Virus record (IMG/VR): IMGVR_UViG_3300035698_016645
Location: 1 to 27,722 of that record
DNA length: 27,722 bases
Reading direction: 5' to 3' (one strand)
From: a virus
Made by a program: the position numbers and the translations under genes. The notes beneath the pieces are model-generated. The model saw nothing but the letters and a program-made list of their open reading frames with translations, was not told the origin of the DNA and did no database searches. This document shows positions 17,320 to 25,027 of this stretch, one piece after another. Positions within the stretch are counted from its first letter, which is position 1. Every line of letters begins with the position of its first letter.

Positions 17320-17672
17320 GATGTTTGTGCCGTAGATTGTTGTGATGTAATGGTTTGGATTAAATTACTTTGTTCTCTACGTAATTCCAAATTTTCTTCA
17401 CGTAACTGAAATATTTCGTCTAATAGTGCTTGTATCTCACTGTTGTTGATTTCTGCTCCTACATAATCACTACTTTCACGAATTAGAAATTCATGGGAAT
17501 TTATAGTACCGGTTTTGGGAATTTGTAAAAATAATTCTTCATATAAACCAAAAAATTCATCTACAGTTGTATCAGGAACTTCTTCAACTGGGGCAGATGA
17601 AAGTTGAGTAAATTCAGCGTTAATGGTTTTACCAAATTTATACTTATTAAAAGCTTCCCTAACTAATTTCAT
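17316..17672 (-). CDS. Small protein with C-terminal coiled coil (118 aa), coupled to the 1285-aa gene
   Basis: The N-terminus MKLVREAFNKYKFGKTIN is basic, the middle is acidic, and the last 40 residues (EIQALLDEIFQLREENLELRREQSNLIQTI) form a clear heptad-type coiled coil. The stop overlaps the start of the giant tail gene by 4 nt (ATGA), so the two are made together. This supports a role as partner, trimerisation factor or assembly chaperone for that protein. An ATATTTATA motif precedes it by 7 nt. No family recognised. Confidence 0.78.
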   Translation of the reverse strand: MKLVREAFNKYKFGKTINAEFTQLSSAPVEEVPDTTVDEFFGLYEELFLQIPKTGTINSHEFLIRESSDYVGAEINNSEIQALLDEIFQLREENLELRREQSNLIQTITSQQSTAQTS

Positions 17673-17679
17673 ATTTTAT

Positions 17680-17688
17680 TATAAATAT
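17680..17688 (-). promoter_or_regulatory. Putative late promoter motif ATATTTATA
   Basis: Minus-strand ATATTTATA ending 7 nt before the ATG at 17672, overlapping the end of the upstream DNRLRE-like gene by one base. Confidence 0.45.
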
Positions 17689-18815
17689 TAACCATTAATA
17701 ACTTTAAAATTTAAACCCTCATCAAATATTCGGGTAGTACCTTTAAGAGTGGTTTTAATTAGAACTGTATAATATCTTTCAGGTTGTAAACCACTCATAT
17801 AAAGATCAAAATAACTACTTTCACTATCGGCACTAATTTTTGTGTAGGATGTATCAAAAGGAATTACAAATTCATTTGTATGGGCGTCTTTAACAGCATA
17901 ATAAGAATTTGATTCTGGGAGATAAAAATTGTTGGTATAATAAGAACTTGTTTGATATGTCTTTTGTGGGTATTTTTCTATAGCCGCTAATCTAAATCTT
18001 TCTATACTACCTGAATAATAGTTACCTTGGTTATTATAAATTGATATAAATGATGATGGTGTAGTAAGTACTGTGTTTATTGAGGATCCAGTATTAAATG
18101 TAAAATCATCCCACCTAAACTCTAATGTAGGAGGATATATAGTATTAGTATCGGCTCCAAAATATCTTAAAACAGTTTCAAATCCGGTATTAGAAATAAA
18201 TTCATCACTAGATTGTTGTTTAAGAATAAATCCTTCATTTGGCAAACCCCCACTGTACCACGTTAATATTGTATTACTTACATCTAAATTTAAATCAACT
18301 TCCTTATCAGTATAATTAAATGATTGAGTTTGTAATATATTTAAACCCAAAGATGAACCCGTATACCAAACACCCCCACCAGCATTGCTACTACCTGAAT
18401 ATGAACCTGTTGCATAATCTCCGAATGATGCCGTAGGCCAATTGATCGAACCTGATGTATCTTGCCAATCCCAACTTACACCATTTGTAACAATTGGACT
18501 ATCTCCGAATTTTCCTGTACCCATACCCCAAGATCCTGAGATAGGGTAGCATTCAATAACGTTAGTTAAATTTAACCCTGTAACATTAGCGGCAAATACT
18601 TTTAAATAGGTATTGAAAGTTGATCCCGATATTAAAGTGTTAATAACACTACTTATTTCATCGTTATCGAATTGGATTAAAGCTCTTGATGATTGAGGAT
18701 TTGTATTTTTAATATAGGTTGACATTTCAATAATAGGATCCAAACCTGTATTAATACTTGGAGATTCAGAATATATTGAAGCGTCTTTTTTAGGAAATAT
18801 TTTATATATAGCCAT
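17688..18815 (-). CDS. DNRLRE-like beta-sandwich tail/fibre protein (375 aa)
   Basis: The first about 220 residues follow the DNRLRE-type pattern: an opening AIYKIFPKKDASIYS, then N-x-G with a repeated small-residue strand, SRALIQFD, a mid-segment of aromatic/Gly loops (SWGMGTGKFGD, VSWDWQDTSG) and a strand ending TLEFRWDD. Such modules bind carbohydrates or build extracellular and viral fibres. The C-terminal 110 residues (RFRLAAIEKYPQKTYQ ... YTVLIKTTLKGTTRIFDEGLNFKV) form a separate beta domain. It sits directly after gp6-like in the baseplate block. Probable role: host-surface-facing tail component. Domain assignment is by eye; structural role is secure, binding specificity is not. Confidence 0.8.
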   Translation of the reverse strand: MAIYKIFPKKDASIYSESPSINTGLDPIIEMSTYIKNTNPQSSRALIQFDNDEISSVINTLISGSTFNTYLKVFAANVTGLNLTNVIECYPISGSWGMGTGKFGDSPIVTNGVSWDWQDTSGSINWPTASFGDYATGSYSGSSNAGGGVWYTGSSLGLNILQTQSFNYTDKEVDLNLDVSNTILTWYSGGLPNEGFILKQQSSDEFISNTGFETVLRYFGADTNTIYPPTLEFRWDDFTFNTGSSINTVLTTPSSFISIYNNQGNYYSGSIERFRLAAIEKYPQKTYQTSSYYTNNFYLPESNSYYAVKDAHTNEFVIPFDTSYTKISADSESSYFDLYMSGLQPERYYTVLIKTTLKGTTRIFDEGLNFKVING

Positions 18816-18827
18816 TGAGTAATTTTT

Positions 18828-18836
18828 TCTAAATAT
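18828..18836 (-). promoter_or_regulatory. Variant late promoter motif ATATTTAGA
   Basis: The minus strand reads ATATTTAGA, one base off the ATATTTATA consensus, ending 12 nt before the ATG at 18815 in the gap behind the gp6-like gene. Weaker candidate than the exact copies. Confidence 0.3.
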
Positions 18837-18844
18837 TTATTTCT

Positions 18845-20707
18845 TTATACCCCCACAGATCTACCTTTAATATCAGAATTGGGGAATTTTAATTCAAATA
18901 TCATAGGGTCGATAGATGGGTATACTACATTATTAATAGTAGCTCCTTCTATATCATAGGCATATTCACTATATCCTAAACTAGACCCTGCCTTATTTAT
19001 TATTTTGACTTTTTTTATGGTTTGAACACCTTCGATTTTATCTAGTAAAATTTGTAATTCTTTTAATAAAATAGGTTCATTTATTTGCCATTTATCTATA
19101 TTAAAATAATCGGAGATAGCATCTATACAATTTGATATAACTTCATTATTATTGGCATTAGGGTATGTAGTAACATCGAATTCAACCCCAATATTAATTA
19201 TGAATGCGTTTTTAATTTTAATCGAATCATTAACCATTCGATATTCTGAAAGATATGTTTTAAGATTTTGTTTTAGTAGATTTGATGGGGATTTAAGATT
19301 TTTATTAGCATCATAAGTTAAAACATATAAATCTAATATACTAGGTAATTCTCCTAATTGATATTCTTCTACTTTAACAGGTTCAACATACGCTTTAGAT
19401 ATTGAACCTAAATTGGAAGGCATCGATAAAGTTCTTATTAACCAATCGGAGGTTGTTACTGTTCTTAATTGAGTTTGATACGCTCCAAATGAATTTTGTC
19501 TTAATTCTTCTACAGTATCTCCATCTTTACCTCCATCCGCGGATAATTCATTGGAAGCTGCTAAGGAATTAAACACCGTATCTGCTAACGAAGAATTAGA
19601 TAAATTTGGATTTAGGAAAGTTATATTATTAGTGTCTAATTGGTTCAATTCACCGGCTTCGACATTAGATGTAACCCCACCACCTGTCCAATATCTTATA
19701 GTTAAAGTAGTATTTGATGGAGCCATTCCATAAGTATTAGTAAATACAAAATTAACTGGGGAAAATGCAGTTGTTAACTTAGTTTTTTCAAATGGTAATC
19801 CTAAACCTACATTATCAGGATTTGGGGTTATTTCAGCACCATCTAATCCTGTTGTACCTGCACCAAATTCTAATTGCATAGAACCACTATCCGTAAATCT
19901 TGTAACAAATCTCCTATTTACTTCTTTTAACATTAGAATGTTTGGGGTATCCTCACCATTTTCAAATGTTGGATTAGTTGTTGGGGAATTTCTAATAGAA
20001 TCAAATACATACCCTTGGGCCAATACAGGCACTTCATACCACATATTACCATCTGAATCTACTACATCTAATATTCCTATTATATTATTAGCATTAATTG
20101 TAGCAGTTGAAAATTTCTCAGCATTACCAAAATTTATAAAATTAGTATTAATAGTAGCTGATATTGATTTTCTGGTTTTTTTAAGTAAGTAAAAGTCAGG
20201 TTGGTTACTTGTTATAGAATATACACTTACCTCTGTAGGGTCGAATGATGAAGAAAATGAAAAATCAATTTCATCATTTATAGTAAATGAAATATTTTCG
20301 TTAAATTCAGAAGTTACAGTATTACCTGCAGGAACTTTTAAACAATAATCAAAATCTGGTACAGTAGTACTCCCTGAGAGAGTTGCAGGTACTAATTGAT
20401 AAAAATCAATATTAGCAGAAGCCGCTGTTGTTATTTTTGGGGTATAGCCTCTAGAATAAGCATGTTTATATAAATTCTTCTTCTGTCTAGAATTTTGAGG
20501 GAATGTTTCTTGAAATTGATTATCTATATAAAATGATAACACATCACCAACATACGATGCCATCTCTATGAATAACATTCCTATACTTTCATCTGTAAAA
20601 TCATTGTAAGTATTAGGAAAATATTGTTTGCTATATTCAATTAAAGATTCTTTTAAAGCATCAAAATCTTTATTTACATACTTTATATCACGTGTTAAAT
20701 TAGCCAT
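18845..20707 (-). CDS. 6: Baseplate wedge protein, gp6/J-like
   Basis: Residues about 40-90 (IGMLFIEMASYVGDVLSFYIDNQFQETF ... KHAYSRGYTP) are the hallmark N-terminus of T4 gp6-like and Baseplate_J proteins. NSFGAYQTQLRTVTTSDWL near residue 400 and the C-terminal NVGVEFDV/YFNIDKWQINEPI-type beta-alpha repeats also match the family. At 620 aa it is near the size of T4 gp6 (about 660). It forms the baseplate ring around the tail tube with gp25 and gp7. Its start shares a base with the stop of the gp25-like gene (TAATG), giving the gp25-gp6 order typical of contractile injection systems. Confidence 0.92.
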   Translation of the reverse strand: MANLTRDIKYVNKDFDALKESLIEYSKQYFPNTYNDFTDESIGMLFIEMASYVGDVLSFYIDNQFQETFPQNSRQKKNLYKHAYSRGYTPKITTAASANIDFYQLVPATLSGSTTVPDFDYCLKVPAGNTVTSEFNENISFTINDEIDFSFSSSFDPTEVSVYSITSNQPDFYLLKKTRKSISATINTNFINFGNAEKFSTATINANNIIGILDVVDSDGNMWYEVPVLAQGYVFDSIRNSPTTNPTFENGEDTPNILMLKEVNRRFVTRFTDSGSMQLEFGAGTTGLDGAEITPNPDNVGLGLPFEKTKLTTAFSPVNFVFTNTYGMAPSNTTLTIRYWTGGGVTSNVEAGELNQLDTNNITFLNPNLSNSSLADTVFNSLAASNELSADGGKDGDTVEELRQNSFGAYQTQLRTVTTSDWLIRTLSMPSNLGSISKAYVEPVKVEEYQLGELPSILDLYVLTYDANKNLKSPSNLLKQNLKTYLSEYRMVNDSIKIKNAFIINIGVEFDVTTYPNANNNEVISNCIDAISDYFNIDKWQINEPILLKELQILLDKIEGVQTIKKVKIINKAGSSLGYSEYAYDIEGATINNVVYPSIDPMIFELKFPNSDIKGRSVGV

Positions 20708-21114
20708 TATGTTAGTGCGATTGTTAAGTCATCAGTAACCCCAAAAGTTACTATATCATATTTTAATGTAAAATTAATTCTATTTTCATCTGATTGGTTA
20801 TCGAAATTGGTTTCTCTAACTACTATATCAGGGAATCTATCATTAATAGCACTTTTTATAGTGTCTTCTAAATCATCGAGAGTATCATCTACTATATTTT
20901 CAAATAATAATGATCTTAAATTCGCTCCAAAATTAGTATTAAATACTCTTTCCCCTCTATCTGTTAATAAATAATTAAGGAGATTAGTTTTAATTTGGTC
21001 TCGTGTATTATATGTAGGTTTAAATACAGCTTTCCCATTTAAAGGTAAGCTAAAACCTACAGCCTTTCGGGCTTCTAAATCAATTGGGTATTTATTTGCT
21101 ATTATTCGAGCCAT
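20707..21114 (-). CDS. 25: Baseplate wedge protein, gp25-like
   Basis: A 135-residue protein with the full gp25 pattern: basic start, LPLNGKAVFKPTYNTRDQIKTNLLNYLLTDRGERVFNTNFGANLRSLLFEN (residues about 23-73), followed by a helix and terminal beta strands. The RGER...FG...L core is the contact region with gp6 and sheath initiator in contractile tails. It couples to the 115-aa gene upstream and to gp6-like downstream, each by a TAATG junction. Although older annotations call this family lysozyme, gp25 proteins are structural. Confidence 0.94.
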   Translation of the reverse strand: MARIIANKYPIDLEARKAVGFSLPLNGKAVFKPTYNTRDQIKTNLLNYLLTDRGERVFNTNFGANLRSLLFENIVDDTLDDLEDTIKSAINDRFPDIVVRETNFDNQSDENRINFTLKYDIVTFGVTDDLTIALT

Positions 21115-21461
21115 TATCCAGTTAATAAACTTTTAATTGAATCCATGTTTACATCACCTGATGGTAAATCTCCTCCTATTTCAACACCTTGTGGGTTAAA
21201 TTGTTGTTGAGTATTATATGATGGGGATGATTCTAAAATCATTTTTTCATACATTTTTCTCTTTTCGTTGGGTGATTGTGGGATAACTGAGCCAGGTTGA
21301 GATTGTTGGGATTGGGTTGGTTGTGATGAGGGTCGATATGTCTCTTGGATATTAGTTTTGCCTTTATTAGCCATATTTTCTTTTAAGGCTTCTAATAAAA
21401 TTTCTCCTATTTCTTCTCTTACGGCTTCTCTTATTAACTTTTTAAACTCTGATGACTTCAT
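21114..21461 (-). CDS. Unknown 115-aa protein in the baseplate operon, tagged N-terminus
   Basis: Starts with a charged amphipathic helix, MKSSEFKKLIREAVREEIGE, running into ILLEALKE. The middle is Gln/Ser/Pro-rich and unstructured, and the end (NMDSIKSLLTG) is a short helix. It sits between the 281-aa and gp25-like genes, in the operon of baseplate genes, and is coupled to gp25-like by TAATG. The MKxSEFxxLIRExV start recurs, as far as I recall, on many unrelated phage proteins and may be a docking or targeting tag. Function not recognised; an assembly adaptor is plausible. Confidence 0.75.
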   Translation of the reverse strand: MKSSEFKKLIREAVREEIGEILLEALKENMANKGKTNIQETYRPSSQPTQSQQSQPGSVIPQSPNEKRKMYEKMILESSPSYNTQQQFNPQGVEIGGDLPSGDVNMDSIKSLLTG

Positions 21462-21477
21462 AATATATATGATTTAT

Positions 21478-21486
21478 TATAAATAT
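21478..21486 (-). promoter_or_regulatory. Putative late promoter motif ATATTTATA
   Basis: Minus-strand ATATTTATA ending 16 nt before the ATG at 21461, in the gap after the 281-aa gene. It would drive the 115-aa, gp25-like and gp6-like genes. Confidence 0.45.
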
Positions 21487-22332
21487 TTAAATTCCTAAAA
21501 GTAACTTATCAATTTCAAATTTAATTTCATTTATCAATACTTGAGTGGAAGATGAAAATGAATATTCGTTAGTAGGTCGATTATATATAGTTTGTTGGGT
21601 AACATTATTAAAACCCTTTACTCTTCTACCTGGGAAAGAAAATGTATTATCAGGATTATTTTCTATGGTTAATGTAAAACCCTTATATATTATAGGGTTT
21701 AGAGAATTTGGAGATAATCTATCTAATAAATCCTGTTCTACATTAATACTAGATTGAGGGTCTGAATTATTACTTGTTGATGATAATGAAAAATTTATGT
21801 CTCCTAAAATTGAGAAAAGTGATTCACCTGTTTCTTCGGATAATTCGGTTAAACATCTTTGAATTTGTTGGTCTAATATACTAATTGAATTTTGAATTAA
21901 TCCTACTGAATTATTTATTTGGGTAGAAACTGTGGGGATAATAGCGGTAGATCCTTTAAGTTCTTTAAGTTTATCACCCAAAAAATCTAAACTATCAGCA
22001 AATGTAGTAATAACACTAACCGGGATACCTACTCCAGGAGGTACCGAAGTGGGAATAGGTAATATTTTAATTATGGTAATAGTAGTGCCTAATATGTCTG
22101 CGGCTATATTTAAACTATTGGCTAAATTGTTTATTGTAGTTAAGGGAGCCGTGATAGATGATAATGCTCCTTGAATTTGATTTTTTTGTTCTATAATTCT
22201 AAGTAGTTCTGGTCTTGTAGGGCAACTATCTTCAAACTTATCACTCAGTTTTCTAATTGTAAGATTAAACCTTGAGGCATTTTTAGTTACCGTATTAAGG
22301 GAAATCATTATAATTTTGTTGAATACTGACAT
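21487..22332 (-). CDS. Baseplate/tail-associated protein (281 aa), unknown
   Basis: The N-terminal half contains long apolar helices (ALSSITAPLTTINNLANSLNIAADILGTTITIIKILPIPTS and IPVSVITTFADSLDFLGDKL), resembling the hydrophobic segments of tail hub or tape-measure-associated proteins. The C-terminal third is beta (YKGFTLTIENNPDNTFSFPGRRVKGFNN). I keep the ATG at 22332 because it forms a TAATG junction with the spike gene; a second Met eight codons later is possible. Placed between the OB-fold/spike gene and gp25-like, it is probably a central hub or hub-associated component. Confidence 0.75.
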   Translation of the reverse strand: MSVFNKIIMISLNTVTKNASRFNLTIRKLSDKFEDSCPTRPELLRIIEQKNQIQGALSSITAPLTTINNLANSLNIAADILGTTITIIKILPIPTSVPPGVGIPVSVITTFADSLDFLGDKLKELKGSTAIIPTVSTQINNSVGLIQNSISILDQQIQRCLTELSEETGESLFSILGDINFSLSSTSNNSDPQSSINVEQDLLDRLSPNSLNPIIYKGFTLTIENNPDNTFSFPGRRVKGFNNVTQQTIYNRPTNEYSFSSSTQVLINEIKFEIDKLLLGI

Positions 22333-23543
22333 TATCTAGCTAGGGATACGGTTTTTGATTTATAAGATTCAAGTCTTGATAACATTCTTTGAACTTCAGT
22401 CAAGGTTTGTGATGCGGGTGGTGCTATAGAAGGATTAGGGGCAAATGGAACTCCTGATCCTATTGGTGTTTGAAGTGAAATTAATAATCCTGCCAAAGAT
22501 GTAAATAAGGATTGGAGATCATTAAAAAAAGTATTACCTAATATAGCAGGTTGATTTGCATTTTTATTACCTAATAATATTTTTTTAGCATCAACTACCA
22601 TTTTGGTAGTATCTATATTAATACTGTCTCTTGAATTTAAATTAATTGATTTTTTTGAAGATAAGAATATAGAATCAGCTTTGGCATTGAAGAATAATCT
22701 ATCAGAATTTAATAATATTTGACTTTTCTTAAATTTATTAGCTTTTTCAGGAGGTGAATCATATGATTTATAACTATCACTAGAGGGGTTGAATTCTTCC
22801 AACACTTGATCTTGGGTGATATAAATACTAGAAGGATCAGTATTAATTTTTTCTAGTTGAGGAATGTATGCTTCTTTTTGGTCTGGGGTTTGACCATTAG
22901 TAATAATTGTAATTGGACTTCCATTTTTCCCATTTGAAGACCATTTATTAGGTAAAGCAGCATTTTTTACAGTTGATCCAAATCTTATACTTTGACCAAA
23001 TCTTCCTTCAAATAAAATATCACCTTCATATAATTGAGTAGGTTTTACATTTTCACTCTCAGTAAATGTTTCTCCTAACCTGGTATCAGTATTATTATTT
23101 CCTCTATTTATATTACCTGCTTGAGTTTGAGTATAATCTTTATTTGGGTTTTGTGCATTTATAGGGTCAGGTAAAGCATTGTGGTGATTTGAAGCCCATA
23201 AATTTATTGGTGTTATATAATAATAAACTATACTACCTAAATCAGATTGAACGTTTGGTGAGGGTAGAGGAATTATATAAATTAATTCTGTTTCTACGGG
23301 TAATGATTTTATCCATGGAAATAAAGGTTTCGCAAAATTAAGGGAATTGCTACCTTTGGATGGGGAGGGTTGGTTAACTTTATCAAATAATACCCCACCT
23401 ATACTACTCCATTCACCATACTCTTTGAATAAGGTAGGATTTGTTATATTATCGGTGATAGTAAATCTAACTCTAGCATGGAAACCCTGTGGTAAATTAG
23501 GGGAGTTTACAGATTTCTTATTTAAATCAGTTAAATTATTCAT
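22332..23543 (-). CDS. Tail spike/hub protein with OB-fold-like and beta-helix segments (gp5/VgrG-type)
   Basis: Residues about 25-125 carry the strands expected of an OB-fold hub domain (HARVRFTITDNI, GEWSSIGGVLFDKV, ETELIYIIPLPSP, GSIVYYYITPINLW). At about residue 173, GDILFEGRFGQSIRFGST matches a segment I associate with gp5-like baseplate proteins of tailed phages. Then a repetitive tract of short strands (DRLFFNAKADSIFLSSKKSINLNSRDSINIDT) is typical of the triple-stranded beta-helix of gp5, gpV and VgrG spikes. No lysozyme domain is present, unlike T4 gp5. The C-terminal about 70 residues are helical and Pro-rich. Role: membrane-piercing centre of the baseplate. Confidence 0.82.
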   Translation of the reverse strand: MNNLTDLNKKSVNSPNLPQGFHARVRFTITDNITNPTLFKEYGEWSSIGGVLFDKVNQPSPSKGSNSLNFAKPLFPWIKSLPVETELIYIIPLPSPNVQSDLGSIVYYYITPINLWASNHHNALPDPINAQNPNKDYTQTQAGNINRGNNNTDTRLGETFTESENVKPTQLYEGDILFEGRFGQSIRFGSTVKNAALPNKWSSNGKNGSPITIITNGQTPDQKEAYIPQLEKINTDPSSIYITQDQVLEEFNPSSDSYKSYDSPPEKANKFKKSQILLNSDRLFFNAKADSIFLSSKKSINLNSRDSINIDTTKMVVDAKKILLGNKNANQPAILGNTFFNDLQSLFTSLAGLLISLQTPIGSGVPFAPNPSIAPPASQTLTEVQRMLSRLESYKSKTVSLAR

Positions 23544-23545
23544 TA

Positions 23546-23923
23546 CTAATCTTCTTTATTAGCCTCTGGGAGTTGTTTATTACTATCTTCTAATTGGTTG
23601 GCTATTTCTAATAGTTCTTCTCTCTCCTTATCGGTTAATAATGAATCACTTGAAGAAGTATCATTTTGGGATTGGTATTGAATTACTCTCTGAATGATTT
23701 GGGCCATCTTGATGAGTTGATCATCATTTTTAACCCCAATATCTAAATATTCTTTTATTAAAGGGACTACTAAAGTAGCATCTCCTATATCATTAATAAG
23801 GTTTTTTAATTCTCCTATTAATACGTCTACTTTGGATTTAGTTTTATTTTGGTTGTTGTATATCTCCTCTAATATATCAGAAAATTTTTTATTTTTAAAT
23901 ATCTTAACATTTAAATGGTCCAT
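23546..23923 (-). CDS. Helical acidic unknown protein (125 aa)
   Basis: Mostly helical with a heptad-like region (SDILEEIYNNQNKTKSKVDVLIGELKNLINDIGD), a hydrophobic middle (ATLVVPLIKEYLDIGVKNDDQLIKMAQIIQRVI) and an acidic, Ser-rich C-terminus. An ATATTTATA motif precedes it by 10 nt, and it is the first gene of the block leading into the spike gene (2-nt gap), so it belongs with late functions. Such small helical proteins beside late sigma factors can be co-activators, but nothing in the sequence shows this directly. Confidence 0.75.
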   Translation of the reverse strand: MDHLNVKIFKNKKFSDILEEIYNNQNKTKSKVDVLIGELKNLINDIGDATLVVPLIKEYLDIGVKNDDQLIKMAQIIQRVIQYQSQNDTSSSDSLLTDKEREELLEIANQLEDSNKQLPEANKED

Positions 23924-23933
23924 GTTTTTTATT

Positions 23934-23942
23934 TATAAATAT
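23934..23942 (-). promoter_or_regulatory. Putative late promoter motif ATATTTATA
   Basis: Minus-strand ATATTTATA ending 10 nt before the ATG at 23923, just after the sigma-factor gene. It marks the boundary between the regulatory genes and the structural block. Confidence 0.48.
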
Positions 23943-23943
23943 A

Positions 23944-24729
23944 TTAAGATGGAAGGCGTCCTACTTCCAAATAAAACATATATTTTTCTTTAAATATAAG
24001 CCCTAATTTTTTGGAGATTTTTGTAATTTTAGTGGTTTTAACATCTACTTGTTCTCGTATGAAAATATATAGAGTTTTTTTGTTGAATTGGGTGGGGGAT
24101 ATTATTTCACGTTTTCTGAATAATTCTAATATAGCATCTGCTATTTGGGCTTCATTCTTTTTTGGGAATAAAATATAAATGTTTTCCGAGCAATAATCTA
24201 CATACCAATCAATAAAATTTGATAATCTTTGCCTTTCGGGTAATTGATCTTCATAGTCTAAATCATCGGATTCCTCAGTGAATAAGTCAATATAATTGTT
24301 ATTAATTGCATTATTATTAAGATCCGATTCTGAATTTTCAATATCTAATATAGAGGTATTGTTTATTTTTTTATTGTAATTTTTATCATTGTATAATATT
24401 AACCAACGTTTAACGGCTGTACCAAAATATGAGTAAGCTTTAGCTCCAATGGTTGGATCAAATAAATGAATCTTACTTAAAAGAAATATAATTAACTCAT
24501 GTTGTAAATCTTCTAAATTTTCAACATCAGTGTTATAAAACTTAAAAGTGTGGATTATATTTTGAGTTAATTTATAAAATGCATAGTGGATATAATCCTC
24601 ATAAATCTGATTTCTTTCAGCGTTATTAGTAGAATTATTATATCTCACAATGGCATCTTCGGTTTCTTTAGAAAAGTATATGCGGGCACTTTTTACATGC
24701 TTCTTATGTTTTTTGGTTAAAAATGGCAT
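23944..24729 (-). CDS. 55: Late-transcription sigma factor, gp55-like
   Basis: Residues about 41-125 look like sigma region 2: YEDYIHYAFYKLTQNIIHTF, then NLEDLQHELIIFLLSKIHLFDPTIGAKAYSYFGTAVKRWLILYNDKNYNKK. The FDP..GAKAYSYF..A.KRWLI signature recurs in phage-encoded late sigma factors of the T4 gp55 type. The protein has 261 aa, is basic at the N-terminus and acidic in the middle, and shows no region 4 helix-turn-helix, as expected for gp55-like factors that recognise only an extended -10. It directs host RNA polymerase to late promoters; ATATTTATA is the candidate target. It follows the membrane protein gene with no gap and has no such motif of its own, fitting expression before the late genes. 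Confidence 0.85.
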   Translation of the reverse strand: MPFLTKKHKKHVKSARIYFSKETEDAIVRYNNSTNNAERNQIYEDYIHYAFYKLTQNIIHTFKFYNTDVENLEDLQHELIIFLLSKIHLFDPTIGAKAYSYFGTAVKRWLILYNDKNYNKKINNTSILDIENSESDLNNNAINNNYIDLFTEESDDLDYEDQLPERQRLSNFIDWYVDYCSENIYILFPKKNEAQIADAILELFRKREIISPTQFNKKTLYIFIREQVDVKTTKITKISKKLGLIFKEKYMFYLEVGRLPS

Positions 24730-25026
24730 CTATAGTTTTTTTACATTAAATTCATTTAATATGTTTTGGATAGCCTGAACTGTTTTGAAGAAGAATCCAA
24801 TTTCATCATCTGAGGAAAATATTCCTTTTTGGTCTAACTTTTGTACTTTTTCATCTGAAATTTCTACTACCCTAGATAACTTGTCGGCCCAAATGACATA
24901 ATTACTCACTATAACTTCTGCGGTTTCCAACTTTTTAAGTAAATTAATAATTACCCAAATTGATACAACCGACCATATAAAACTTATACTTCCTAATAAT
25001 ATTAATAATATTACCCACCATTCCAT
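24730..25026 (-). CDS. Small membrane protein with one N-terminal helix (98 aa)
   Basis: Residues 3-28 (WWVILLILLGSISFIWSVVSIWVIIN) form one transmembrane helix, followed directly by a charged helical, coiled-coil-like cytoplasmic or periplasmic domain. No lipoprotein box or cleavage site. It lies between the HD gene (1-nt gap) and the sigma gene (adjacent). It has holin-like size and one membrane pass, but also resembles small phage membrane anchors; lysis function is not supported by context. Function unknown. Confidence 0.78.
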   Translation of the reverse strand: MEWWVILLILLGSISFIWSVVSIWVIINLLKKLETAEVIVSNYVIWADKLSRVVEISDEKVQKLDQKGIFSSDDEIGFFFKTVQAIQNILNEFNVKKL

Positions 25027-25027
25027 A

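Noticed and set aside
24730-25026. 98-aa membrane protein as a holin
   Set aside because: One N-terminal helix followed by a long soluble coiled domain, and no endolysin gene next to it; lysis role not supported.
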